From NCBI RefSeq assembly GCF_003692965.1, contig NZ_REHC01000014.1, positions 1 to 64,000 on the forward strand: a stretch of 64,000 nt of DNA. Reading direction: 5' to 3'. Of the stretch, positions 50,536 through 58,994 are shown piece by piece. The notes below the pieces were generated by a model. The model saw only the letters and a list, made by a program, of their open reading frames with translations, was not told the origin of the DNA and made no database searches. A program made the position numbers and the translations under genes. Position 1 is the first letter of the stretch; the number at the start of each line of letters is the position of its first letter. Origin of the DNA: Lactobacillus sp. ESL0246 (GTDB lineage: Bacteria > Bacillota > Bacilli > Lactobacillales > Lactobacillaceae).

Positions 50536-50577
50536 CACAAAAAAACCGAAAAAGTATATAAACATACTTTCTCGGTT
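50536..50577 (-). terminator. Conditional terminator before the esterase gene
   Basis: On the minus strand AACCGAGAAAGTAT pairs with ATACTTTTTCGGTT, followed by TTTTTGTG. Its 5' arm overlaps the RAT at 50574-50606. Confidence 0.83.
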
Positions 50578-50606
50578 TCGCCAGTTTTTAAACTGTTACG
50601 ATCCTT
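50574..50606 (-). promoter_or_regulatory. RAT site, esterase leader
   Basis: Same 33 nucleotides as 49351-49383, while the terminator sequence downstream differs. The conservation limited to the RAT points to selection for binding the same antiterminator. Confidence 0.85.
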
Positions 50607-50640
50607 TTTCATTTATATGTTAGCATATTTTCTTACTTTT

Positions 50641-50654
50641 GGAAAGCGCTTGCT
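50641..50654 (-). promoter_or_regulatory. cre-like site upstream of the esterase gene
   Basis: The minus strand reads AGCAAGCGCTTTCC with a perfect AAGCGCTT core, overlapping a possible TTTCCA -35. CcpA control is plausible. Confidence 0.6.
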
Positions 50655-50669
50655 AAGAATATTATTATC

Positions 50670-51623
50670 CTAGTCATTTATCGGTGTTATTTCAATTGTT
50701 TTCATAATTTCAAAAACACGTTCTGGCTGCACAAATCCAGTCTTAATTTCCATTGCATTCGCTGTACCAGCAGCTATTGCTAAACAAATAGCATCCTTAA
50801 AATCATATTTTTGATCAAGAGCATACAGCAATCCCCCAACTACAGAGTCACCAGATCCCTCTGTATTTACAACAGAAACAGGTCGAAAACTGACTTTATA
50901 AAAATCATTTTGTTGCTTAACTAATGCTCCTTTAGCACCTAAGGAAATAATTATATTATCAACTCTACTTAGATCGCTTACTTCAATTTCTCTTTTCAAC
51001 AAATGACTATCATATGTTACAGGTATTGATAATATTTCAGCTGCTTCGTGTTCATTTGGCTTAATAACATCTGGTAAATTATTACTTGTTAAAACTTCTC
51101 TCAAAGCTTGTCCAGAAGTATCCAAAACAATTTTAATTTGAGGATTAAGTTCTCTAATCTTAACAATAATTCTAGAATAAACATTTTCAACTTCTGAAAC
51201 GGGTAAACTTCCATTTAACGAAATAGCATTCACGTCATTATTTTTAACAAGCGAAGTAAGTTTTTCTAATAATTCATCAAAATAACTTTGTACAAGACAA
51301 TCTCCATGTTCATTAATCTCTGTTTTTTTCCCATCTTTTGAGATGATCGTATAGCAATTACGAGTATTCCCAATTGCTTTAATAAAATCACAAGTATAAT
51401 GATCATTTTTTGCTTGATCTAAAATGTATTTCCCATTGGAACCAGCTAAAAAACCAGTTGCAAAAGTTGGCGCCCCCAAGCAGGCAGAGACACGTGCAGC
51501 ATTGATACCCTTGCCACCAACCATTTTCTTAATTAGATGTACACGATTCAGTCCCCCTACTTTTAGTTCATCTAATCTATATAATCGATCAACTGATGGA
51601 TTAATTGTAACTGTAATGTCCAT
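50670..51623 (-). CDS. PfkB-family sugar kinase (1-phosphofructokinase/tagatose-6-phosphate kinase type)
   Basis: The 317-residue kinase has TINPSVDRLYRLDELKVG and GGKGINAARVSACLGA at the N-terminus and GSGDSVVGGLLYAL at the C-terminus (anion hole and catalytic Asp). The form is that of FruK/LacC, which phosphorylate fructose-1P or tagatose-6P. It follows a DeoR regulator by 22 bases and is divergent from a galactitol-type PTS operon with an aldolase, so it probably acts in that pathway. Confidence 0.87.
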   Translation of the reverse strand: MDITVTINPSVDRLYRLDELKVGGLNRVHLIKKMVGGKGINAARVSACLGAPTFATGFLAGSNGKYILDQAKNDHYTCDFIKAIGNTRNCYTIISKDGKKTEINEHGDCLVQSYFDELLEKLTSLVKNNDVNAISLNGSLPVSEVENVYSRIIVKIRELNPQIKIVLDTSGQALREVLTSNNLPDVIKPNEHEAAEILSIPVTYDSHLLKREIEVSDLSRVDNIIISLGAKGALVKQQNDFYKVSFRPVSVVNTEGSGDSVVGGLLYALDQKYDFKDAICLAIAAGTANAMEIKTGFVQPERVFEIMKTIEITPIND

Positions 51624-51645
51624 TTCTATTCCTATTCCACAATAA

Positions 51646-52389
51646 TCAATAAATTACTTTTGTATATTTCGAATATTTTATAACATCATCTTTTTTGGTT
51701 TTAGAATCAGTCACTAAAAAGTCGAATTTATCAAGATCCTGAAAAGTTATAATGTCTGAATGATTAAGCTTAGTATGATCTGCTACAATAATAGATTTTT
51801 CAGCATGCTCCATTGCAATGTTCTGAATAGTACCTTCAGGTATCATACTGGTCGTAACATTATTATTGCTAATACCATTCGTAGAGCATATTGCATAGTC
51901 AAAATTTAAACCTTCAAAAATATTTTCAGCCTTTACTCCTAGAAATTCTTCAGTATTTCTATGTAATTCACCGCCAGTTAAAAGTAAACGACACTTACTT
52001 TTATTAATTTCATTAAAAGCCAACAGGCTATTAGTAACAAAAGTTAAATTCTTCTGCACCAATAAAGGAACTGCCATCAATAAAGTTGTTCCTGCTCCCA
52101 AAAAAATTGTTGAATTATTAGCTATTTGCTCTGTCAATAATGTGGCAATTTCTTTTTTTTCCTCAATATTTTTTTGTAACTTCTCATTTGTCGTTGATTC
52201 AGTTTGATCGTTACTTTTTGCACCACCATAAATTCTGGTAATTGTCCCCATTTCTTCCAATCGTTTTAAATCACGCCTTATTGTCATTGCAGAAACTTGT
52301 AAATTTTCAGCAATATCAACGGTAGTCATAAATCCAGTTTTATGTAAAAGATTGTTTATAGCTGTTAATCTTTTTTCTTGTAAACTCAT
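51646..52389 (-). CDS. DeoR-family transcriptional regulator
   Basis: The ~247-residue repressor has an N-terminal HTH (about 18-55: TVDIAENLQVSAMTIRRDLK, then EEMGTITRIYGGAK) and a sugar-phosphate-binding DeoRC domain (LGAGTTLLMAVPLL, TNSLLAFNEINK). The ATG at 52389 is preferred to the in-frame GTG at 52398. It is divergent from the galactitol-type PTS operon and upstream of the PfkB gene; TGTTAAA repeats near 52469-52485 could be its operator. Confidence 0.88.
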   Translation of the reverse strand: MSLQEKRLTAINNLLHKTGFMTTVDIAENLQVSAMTIRRDLKRLEEMGTITRIYGGAKSNDQTESTTNEKLQKNIEEKKEIATLLTEQIANNSTIFLGAGTTLLMAVPLLVQKNLTFVTNSLLAFNEINKSKCRLLLTGGELHRNTEEFLGVKAENIFEGLNFDYAICSTNGISNNNVTTSMIPEGTIQNIAMEHAEKSIIVADHTKLNHSDIITFQDLDKFDFLVTDSKTKKDDVIKYSKYTKVIY

Positions 52390-52468
52390 AAAAATCACTT
52401 CTTTTACTTAATATTATCATCACAATGCAAGTATATCAAACAATCTAAAACAATTAAAGTTCGTCTAT

Positions 52469-52532
52469 GTTAAACTTTGTTAAATTTAGGTTGACATTGT
52501 TCAACTAGCGTATTATATTGAAAACGTATTCA
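52469..52532 (+). promoter_or_regulatory. Promoter, repeats and cre site of the galactitol-type PTS operon
   Basis: TTGACA (52491-52496) and TATATT (52514-52519) are 17 bases apart. Immediately upstream are two TGTTAAA direct repeats (52469-52475, 52479-52485), candidates for DeoR binding. TGAAAACGTATTCA (52519-52532) matches the cre consensus at all but one position and lies over the transcript start. Confidence 0.8.
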
Positions 52533-52552
52533 GATTGAAAGGAGGTTAAATT

Positions 52553-53005
52553 ATGTTTTACCAAGATTTAATTGATTTAAATATTTCTGTCAACACAGAA
52601 GAACAGTTATTTGACTTGATTGGGTCCCGTACTATTAACTCAGCTTACGCTAACTTAGGATACATATCCAATCTAGAAAAAAGGGAACTATCCTATCCTA
52701 CTGGATTAAAATTCCCCCAAATTTCTTTAGCTCTACCACACGTTGATCCACAATATGTTAATAAACCATTTATTTATATAGCACGCACTAATAAAGCGCT
52801 AAAAGTAAAACAAATGGGAGATAGTTTAGAGATGCAATCTAGCAACTTTTTGTTCTTAGGTTTGAAAAATGGAGAAAAACAACCCGAGCTTTTATCACAA
52901 ATTATATCTGCTTTTCAAGATGAACACTTTGTAGACAAATTTAAAAGTACAGAGACATCTAGCGATATGCTTAAACTGTTAGAAGTAAAATTTAAGGAGT
53001 TATAA
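52553..53005 (+). CDS. PTS EIIA, galactitol/fructose family
   Basis: The 150-residue EIIA domain protein has its phospho-histidine in SLALPHVDP (about H63). GAAAGGAGG precedes the ATG. It is the first gene of a IIA-IIB-IIC operon of the galactitol type and directly precedes EIIB by one base. Confidence 0.87.
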   Translation: MFYQDLIDLNISVNTEEQLFDLIGSRTINSAYANLGYISNLEKRELSYPTGLKFPQISLALPHVDPQYVNKPFIYIARTNKALKVKQMGDSLEMQSSNFLFLGLKNGEKQPELLSQIISAFQDEHFVDKFKSTETSSDMLKLLEVKFKEL

Positions 53006-53006
53006 A

Positions 53007-53330
53007 ATGAAAACTATTCTAGTTTGTTGTGGTACTGGAGTTGCCACAAGTCCGCAAGTTTCTAATAAAATAAATGATTTTTTAGCTGAACAGGGATTAG
53101 ATCAATTAGCAAAGGCAACACCTGAACCAATTGGCGAAGCGAAAACTACTATCGAAAATGATTCAAATGTAATCATATATGTTGGAATAGCTCCTGCCGA
53201 TGGGGAGCTTCAAGAAGTTCTCGACGCCAACAATGTTGTTGGCATGGTTGGATTGCCATGGTTAACAGGAATGGGGCAAGATGAAGCTAACCAAAAAGTT
53301 GCAGACATTGTTAAACAAGCTACTAAGTAA
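53007..53330 (+). CDS. PTS EIIB, galactitol family
   Basis: The 107-residue protein has the P-loop VCCGTGVATS with the phospho-cysteine at about C8, as in GatB. AAGGAG precedes the ATG. It acts between EIIA and EIIC. Confidence 0.9.
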   Translation: MKTILVCCGTGVATSPQVSNKINDFLAEQGLDQLAKATPEPIGEAKTTIENDSNVIIYVGIAPADGELQEVLDANNVVGMVGLPWLTGMGQDEANQKVADIVKQATK

Positions 53331-53357
53331 GAATCCATAATTTGGAGGTGATTTTTT

Positions 53358-54710
53358 ATGGACTGGAATTCGATAGTTCAAGGTATTTTGGGAGTCGGAG
53401 CTCAAGTATTAATTCCTATCTTAATTATGATTTTGGGATTAATCTTTGGAATGAAACCATCAAAAGCAATACTATCCGGACTTTATTTAGGTACTGGATT
53501 TATTGGAATGTCAATGGCTATCAACCAACTCACTGAAACTGTTAGTCCAGCAGCAAAAGCCTTAGCCAAATATACTGGAATTAATCTACCAGCTGTTGAT
53601 TTTGGATGGACCGGTGCTGCAGCAATAACTTGGAGTTGGACATTGGCTTTCTTATTCTTTGTAGTAGAAATTGCAGTTAATTTAGTTATGCTTCTTACTA
53701 AGTTAACTGATACTATGAATGCGGATATGTGGAATGTTTGGGGAATTGCATTAACAGCTTACATTGTTTATCAAATTTCTGGAAGCTTAATTTGGGGGTT
53801 CATTTGTGGTGCAATTCAAGTAATAATTTGTCTAAAACTAGGTGACATGTGGAGTAAGGAAATTGCCAACATGCTTGGTTACGAAGGAGTAACCGTAACA
53901 CATATTGAAGCATTTACCGCAATTATAATGTCACCTGTTAACAAGTTAATGGATTACATTCCTGTTTTTAACCGGGAATGGGACGCCACTTCTTTAAAGC
54001 GCAAAATAGGTGTATTTAGTGAACCTGTAACTATGGGAGCTATTATTGGCCTAGTTCTTGCACTTGCTGGTCGTTATAGTATTGGTGACGCTCTCAACTT
54101 ATCTGTTACTGTTGGCGCAGTTATGGCTATTTTTCCTGTCATGGCTAAATTCTTTATGGATGCTTTGACTCCATTTGGTTCAACCATGAGTAATTTTATG
54201 AAAAAACATGTCAAAGGTAGAACATTCTCTATTGGCTTAGATTGGCCTATTTTAGGTCAAAGTACAGAGTTATGGGTAACTATGGTGTTAATGATTCCTA
54301 TTTCTATTATTTATGCTGCAATTTTACCTGGAAATAAAATTTTACCTATTGCTGGCGTTATCAATTATTGTATTGGAGTTGGTGGCTTACTTCTTACTGG
54401 CGGTAATCTTTTAAGAATGCTTGTTTTAGGCATTATCTATGAACCTATCTTCCTATATGGAGCTTCTTACTTTGCAAATGTATTTACAAAATTAGCTAAA
54501 TCAAGCACTTCTATTAAAGTTCCTACTGGTTCACAAGTTTCTTGGAGTTCCATTGAGGCTCCTGAATTAAGGTTTTTAATGGCTTGGGCTGGACGTGGCA
54601 ATATTTGGGCTATTGTTGGATTAGTAGCACTAATTGCCCTGTTTTGGCTACTCTACCGTAGTTTCAAAAAGAATCCTATTCCAGCTTTAAAATACAGCAA
54701 ATTAAAGTAG
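53358..54710 (+). CDS. PTS EIIC, galactitol family
   Basis: The 450-residue integral membrane channel (about 10-12 spans) is of the GatC/SgcC type, with GFTGMS-like start (LYLGTGFIGMSMAINQ) and DFGWTGAAAITW. GGAGGTGA precedes the ATG. Galactitol-family channels also carry other polyols and ketoses, so the substrate is open. Confidence 0.9.
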   Translation: MDWNSIVQGILGVGAQVLIPILIMILGLIFGMKPSKAILSGLYLGTGFIGMSMAINQLTETVSPAAKALAKYTGINLPAVDFGWTGAAAITWSWTLAFLFFVVEIAVNLVMLLTKLTDTMNADMWNVWGIALTAYIVYQISGSLIWGFICGAIQVIICLKLGDMWSKEIANMLGYEGVTVTHIEAFTAIIMSPVNKLMDYIPVFNREWDATSLKRKIGVFSEPVTMGAIIGLVLALAGRYSIGDALNLSVTVGAVMAIFPVMAKFFMDALTPFGSTMSNFMKKHVKGRTFSIGLDWPILGQSTELWVTMVLMIPISIIYAAILPGNKILPIAGVINYCIGVGGLLLTGGNLLRMLVLGIIYEPIFLYGASYFANVFTKLAKSSTSIKVPTGSQVSWSSIEAPELRFLMAWAGRGNIWAIVGLVALIALFWLLYRSFKKNPIPALKYSKLK

Positions 54711-54720
54711 GAGTTTAGCT

Positions 54721-54930
54721 ATGAAGAAAGTATCGAATAAAAAGTTTTTTTGGACATGCTTATCTTTTCTTACTTTTGGTTTATTTAGTCTAGCAATTAT
54801 TTCAAAAAATTATTGGATAAATATTTTCGTTATTATTTTCGGACTATTAATTAATAAGAAAGGAAGCGATACTTTATTCACTAAAAAAACAAAAATATTT
54901 AACAAAAATAATAAACTAGAAAGGAAATAA
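54721..54930 (+). CDS. Small membrane protein of unknown function
   Basis: The 69-residue basic protein has two membrane segments (about 8-24 and 28-43) and a Lys-rich tail. It lies 10 bases after EIIC with TAGGAG as ribosome site and four bases before the aldolase gene, so it is a real operon member. I recognise no family. Confidence 0.65.
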   Translation: MKKVSNKKFFWTCLSFLTFGLFSLAIISKNYWINIFVIIFGLLINKKGSDTLFTKKTKIFNKNNKLERK

Positions 54931-54933
54931 TTT

Positions 54934-55704
54934 ATGAAATATCCAGCAGGAAGAATTCCATTTGAATATGAGCGTGAAGATCTAGCTAAAGTTGTCCGAG
55001 AAGTTATGGAACGACGTGATACCAATATAGTAGGTGGCAATATCAGCATCAAAGTTCAAGATGAAACTGGAAAAAACTATTATGTCATGACACCAACAAT
55101 GATGTCTGAAGCCTATATGGGATACTTGACAGCTGATCAAATTTTAGTTATTGAACCGCACACTCGTAAAGTGATTTCTGGAAATGGCAAAGTTACACGT
55201 GAAATTAACATGCATGAAGCAATATATGACACTAATCCTGAAATTAAATGTGTTTTCCACTCTCATGCAGATCAATGTATGTTTTGGGGAACTAGTGGCT
55301 TAAATATGCCTAATGTGACAGAAGCAACCCAAAAGTTGAAAGAAATTAGAACATTGGCATGGCACCCAATGTGTACAGAAGACTTAGCACAGTACGTTGC
55401 TACTGAAATTAAAAAGCTTGGTTCAAAAGCCTTAAGAAATGGATTTATATTAAATTCACATGGTACACTGTTTACTTCTGGTGGTAAGGATATGGATGCT
55501 ATAACTGCGCTACACAAATCTCTAGCAGATGTTGACATTACCGAATATAACGCTAAAGTTGCATACAAACAAACCGTTTTTCAACAAATCGGTGTAATGG
55601 ATGGTTATTATTCTGAAGGAACTAAAATTGGTACATGGGAAGATGTTAAAGCTGGAAAAGCACTTTATAATAAAAAAATTGCCCAAAATAAAAAGGGCGA
55701 TTAA
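54934..55704 (+). CDS. Class II aldolase/adducin-family protein
   Basis: The 256-residue zinc enzyme has the phosphate/zinc motifs GGNISIK, MTPTMM, FHSHADQ (His-x-His) and NSHGTLF (third His). The family includes fuculose-1P and rhamnulose-1P aldolases and ribulose-5P 4-epimerase. In an operon with a PTS and with no dehydrogenase or isomerase, it may cleave a ketose-1-phosphate made by the PTS directly. GAAAGGAAA precedes the ATG. Confidence 0.85.
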   Translation: MKYPAGRIPFEYEREDLAKVVREVMERRDTNIVGGNISIKVQDETGKNYYVMTPTMMSEAYMGYLTADQILVIEPHTRKVISGNGKVTREINMHEAIYDTNPEIKCVFHSHADQCMFWGTSGLNMPNVTEATQKLKEIRTLAWHPMCTEDLAQYVATEIKKLGSKALRNGFILNSHGTLFTSGGKDMDAITALHKSLADVDITEYNAKVAYKQTVFQQIGVMDGYYSEGTKIGTWEDVKAGKALYNKKIAQNKKGD

Positions 55705-55786
55705 AAAAGTACCCTTCTCATAAAGTTTGACTACTTTGACAATATAATAAATTAAATTAAATTGCAACTACTAAGTTTAAAAAAAC

Positions 55787-55817
55787 AAAAAATCTGATCA
55801 ACTGATCAGATTTTTTT
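55787..55817 (+). terminator. Terminator of the galactitol-type PTS operon
   Basis: AAAAAATCTGATCA and TGATCAGATTTTTTT form a perfect stem. Confidence 0.9.
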
Positions 55818-55846
55818 GTTTTTATAAATATCTTACTAAAATTCAT
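55816..55846 (+). repeat. 31-bp direct repeat, left copy
   Basis: TTGTTTTTATAAATATCTTA and the next 11 bases are identical to 58583-58613, 2.77 kb away in the same orientation. Confidence 0.85.
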
Positions 55847-55991
55847 AGGCTTCTTTGTCTTATTTGAACACCAATTAGATTGTATCTATCAAATTAATGT
55901 AGGAGTTAAACTTAATATTACAATTTTCAAAAATATTTTTTTGAAAATTTAGAAAAGTACTTGTCAAAAGTTCTTTAAAGTTCATTCTTCA

Positions 55992-56237
55992 TTATTTACA
56001 ATCCTCTATTCTTTTTGTTAAGTTAATAAATTCATATATCCCATCGTTTGATTTTTGCATTTTAGAACCTGCTTTTTTAAATCCTGCTCTCTGATAGACT
56101 TTAATTGCACGTTTATTAAAGCTAGCCACTGACAGAAGGATCATTTTCCATATCATAAAAATCATACTGTCCACTGTAATGCCATTTTCTAGCAATCTGA
56201 TCAAGTTGCTATATCGCGCAATCTCTTCTTTTTTCAC
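55992..56237 (-). pseudogene. Broken GNAT acetyltransferase
   Basis: The C-terminal part reads VASFNKRAIKVYQRAGFKKA, a clear GNAT motif B. Upstream, the meaningful frame switches: another frame reads RKWHYSGQYDFYDMENDPSV, typical of the N-terminal half, and then meets a stop. The acetyl-CoA-binding middle is missing. At least one frameshift and one deletion have destroyed the gene. Confidence 0.72.
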
Positions 56238-56494
56238 GTAAGTTAAGAATTTACTTTCGCTTGGCAGTCGTAGCGCAGTAACGATAAAGATAGAGCAAAT
56301 CTGACTCTGCTGGCACTAAATTATATTTTAATTCATTCTATCTACCAAAGAATCCTATGAACTTTTTATTTTCTAATTAGGAAAAGTTTTTAACTTCATT
56401 TTACAGCCTTCAAAATAAAAAATCTTAAAATCATCATAAAAATTTAAAAGAAAATTATTTCTATGTTAGATAATACAGATTTCTAAAAACTTTT

Positions 56495-58087
56495 TTATAG
56501 CTTATGTTTACCATTAAATTGATATTGGTCAAAGTCAACAACTACATCATACTTTTGTAGTTCTTCTGGATCGTAATGATGGATAACTTCAATAAAAGTA
56601 AAATTTGAATCAAAAATATATTGATGAATTGCCTTTGACGAAGTTTTATCAAGCGAAGCATTAATTTCATCCAGTAATAAAATTGGGCGATTGGCCAAAA
56701 TAGCCCGTGCCACCTCAATTCTGGACAATTGGCCACCGGATAGTTGATCCGCATTATCACCTAATTGATAATCAAAGCCTTTTTCTTCAATTAATTGACC
56801 TAATTGCAGTCCTTGACACACTTCAAGAACTTTTTCTTTAGCTATATTGGCACCTAAAGTCAGATTAAACCAAAGTGTATCAGAGAAAATAACCGCACTC
56901 TGGCTAGAATATGCAAACAACTTAGTAAATGATCCTGCTGCTACTTCCTTCTGATCAAGTATAATTTTCTTCGCGTTGCCATACTTACCATACATCAGAA
57001 ACTGTAACATGGTAGATTTCCCTGATCCTGAAGGTCCGATGACTGCAATCTTTTGACCAGACTTAATATTAAAATTAATATGTTGTGCTAACACCTTATC
57101 CTGGCGCATTAAATCTAGGTCTTGTACTTGCAGTTCATTAAATGCCGGAATATCGGTTTGGTTCTGCTTCACCTTATCTGCTTTTTGTACATACTGCTTT
57201 ACCTTTTGAACAATTGGCTTTGTAGTAGACAGATTATTTCGTTCCTGCAAAATTTGTAAAATTGGATTTACAAATGAATTAGATAACTGCGTTATTGCAA
57301 AAAGGGCTCCTAAAGTAGTCTGGCCTTTAATTACTAATACAACTCCAATTGCAAACGGCAGTAAATAAGTACCAATAATTGCAATCGCGCTAAGACAAGC
57401 ATTAGTATTATTATTAAGCAAATTCATCTTGGCTAATTTTTCTTCTAATTGATTAACTTTACGCTGGTTTTGTTTAACCGCATTATCCTGCTTATCATAC
57501 AAGTTAAAGGTAGCAGTACCAGATAACAAATTTTTGGTTTGGCTAACATATTTATCATTAGCATCTGTCCAAGCTTGTGCAGCATTTTGAATAGGTTTTT
57601 GAAAAAAGCTGGAGACAATTGTTGGTATAACCGAACCGATAAAAAATATTATTGTGAGCTGCCAATTTAAATACAAAGCATACGTCATAGCAAGTACAAC
57701 CGTGTATGAATAAACCAAGATTTCTATTTCGGCATTATATCGATTTGTTTCTAAAAGTTTAAAATCATTAGTTAAAAAACCTAGATTAGAAGCATTTTCT
57801 TGCTCATCAAAAAGCATGCCCCTCATCACTTTAAGCCTTAACTCAGTATTGACCTGCTTAACAGCATCTGCTTTAAGATAATCAAAAATTAAAGCCGATG
57901 CTAAAACTAGCAGTAACATTAGGACAGTTTCACCCATAAAAGTGGGAATGCTGTCAAAATTTTTAGCTGTTGCCATATTAATCAATGTGCCAATGCTATA
58001 CGCCATAACAATATTTTGCATACTGGAAATTAATCCAAAAATATTTAAGCAAAAAAACTTAAAGTGTGAATAATATTTATATACCAT
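56495..58087 (-). CDS. ABC transporter half-molecule, permease plus ATPase
   Basis: The 530-residue exporter has about six membrane spans in residues 1-280, then an ATPase with GPSGSGKST, LSGGQLSR, ILLLDEINASLD and the H-loop EVIHHYD. No partner gene is adjacent, so it may be a homodimer. The ATG at 58087 has GGGAGAAAATT upstream. The Walker B continuation EINASLD replaces the usual EPTxxLD, as in some peptide and bacteriocin-type exporters. The substrate is unknown. It lies in a segment bracketed by 31-bp direct repeats. Confidence 0.83.
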   Translation of the reverse strand: MVYKYYSHFKFFCLNIFGLISSMQNIVMAYSIGTLINMATAKNFDSIPTFMGETVLMLLLVLASALIFDYLKADAVKQVNTELRLKVMRGMLFDEQENASNLGFLTNDFKLLETNRYNAEIEILVYSYTVVLAMTYALYLNWQLTIIFFIGSVIPTIVSSFFQKPIQNAAQAWTDANDKYVSQTKNLLSGTATFNLYDKQDNAVKQNQRKVNQLEEKLAKMNLLNNNTNACLSAIAIIGTYLLPFAIGVVLVIKGQTTLGALFAITQLSNSFVNPILQILQERNNLSTTKPIVQKVKQYVQKADKVKQNQTDIPAFNELQVQDLDLMRQDKVLAQHINFNIKSGQKIAVIGPSGSGKSTMLQFLMYGKYGNAKKIILDQKEVAAGSFTKLFAYSSQSAVIFSDTLWFNLTLGANIAKEKVLEVCQGLQLGQLIEEKGFDYQLGDNADQLSGGQLSRIEVARAILANRPILLLDEINASLDKTSSKAIHQYIFDSNFTFIEVIHHYDPEELQKYDVVVDFDQYQFNGKHKL

Positions 58088-58117
58088 AATTTTCTCCCGA
58101 ATCTGCTTCAAACTCAC

Positions 58118-58628
58118 TCTTCATGTAATGGAAAACACTTAATCTAAACTCCATAATTAGCACAGATTATTAAACTTTAAGCTAGGCTCTAACGTTCTAT
58201 CATAGTTAGTCCTAAAAATAAATTAATTGAGGAGTATTAATAATTTTTTTGCGATTTAAATCTGCTTCCAGACTTATCAATAAACTTACTTTTATATTAT
58301 GTTTGCTGCTCTAATTTTGTTAATAAAATTATCATATTTAATTTATTTTTTCAAGTATAAACACGAGTAAACTAATAAAGCCCTGATCTTAAAGACTTTT
58401 AAAGTGCTCCATAATAGTTAGATCTTAGCCTGCCTTTGCAGTGCTGCGTGATTACGTTTACTGGATCAATTACATTAAAAGAACAAACAAAAATTGTCTG
58501 AAAAAAAGGCACTAAAAGAGTAAAAAATAGATCAAGTTTTTCCAAAAGGGAATTCTTGGTCTATATTTTTTCCCAGACACTCTTGTTTTTATAAATATCT
58601 TACTAAAATTCATTTGATACTTTACTTA
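58118..58628. other. Gene-free stretch with imperfect hairpin and repeat copy
   Basis: No coding frame was recognised. A nested hairpin (GTCTG 58496 with CAGAC 58574; ATAGATCAAG 58527 with CTTGGTCTAT 58555) and the right copy of the 31-bp repeat lie here. The hairpin may be a leftover terminator. Confidence 0.5.
58583..58613 (+). repeat. 31-bp direct repeat, right copy
   Basis: Identical to 55816-55846. It lies just before the PadR promoter region. Confidence 0.85.
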
Positions 58629-58649
58629 TATATCGGATGCCGATATACT
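58629..58649 (+). promoter_or_regulatory. Operator palindrome and -10 before the PadR gene
   Basis: TATATCGG-ATG-CCGATATA (58629-58647) is a perfect inverted repeat whose right end overlaps a TATACT (58644-58649). This fits autorepression by the PadR protein. Confidence 0.65.
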
Positions 58650-58675
58650 GATAATAAAAAAGGATCGTGTCAATT

Positions 58676-58993
58676 TTGAATCCTGAACATATCGTCTTAA
58701 CAGAAGCCTATTACTACATCCTATTATCATTATTTAAACCATTACATGGCTATGGCATTATGAAGAAAATTGCTGAGCTATCTGACGGCAGAGTCATGCT
58801 AGCTGCAGGTACATTGTATGGTGCACTGAGTAAATTAGAGCAAAATCAATGGATTAAAGCCTTGCCCGTAAACAACTTTGATCACAAAAAACAATATGTT
58901 ATTACTTCCCAAGGAAAAGAAATTGTAATCAATGAACTTAAGCGATTAGAAGAATTGGTAAATAATGGGCACAAAATTATGGAGGATAACTAA
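58676..58993 (+). CDS. PadR-family transcriptional regulator
   Basis: The ~105-residue winged-helix protein has LTEAYYYILLSLFKPLHGYG and AAGTLYGALSKLEQNQWI, characteristic of PadR. I chose the TTG at 58676, which gives MNPEHIVLTEA and an 11-base gap from AAAGGA; the in-frame GTG at 58667 is only two bases from it. It is followed by a DUF2812 gene (one base after the stop), a pairing often seen in Firmicutes. Confidence 0.86.
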   Translation: MNPEHIVLTEAYYYILLSLFKPLHGYGIMKKIAELSDGRVMLAAGTLYGALSKLEQNQWIKALPVNNFDHKKQYVITSQGKEIVINELKRLEELVNNGHKIMEDN

Positions 58994-58994
58994 A

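Noticed and set aside
56238-56494. tRNA-like or small RNA gene
   Set aside because: Short GC-richer patches do not fold into a cloverleaf and lack promoter and terminator signals.
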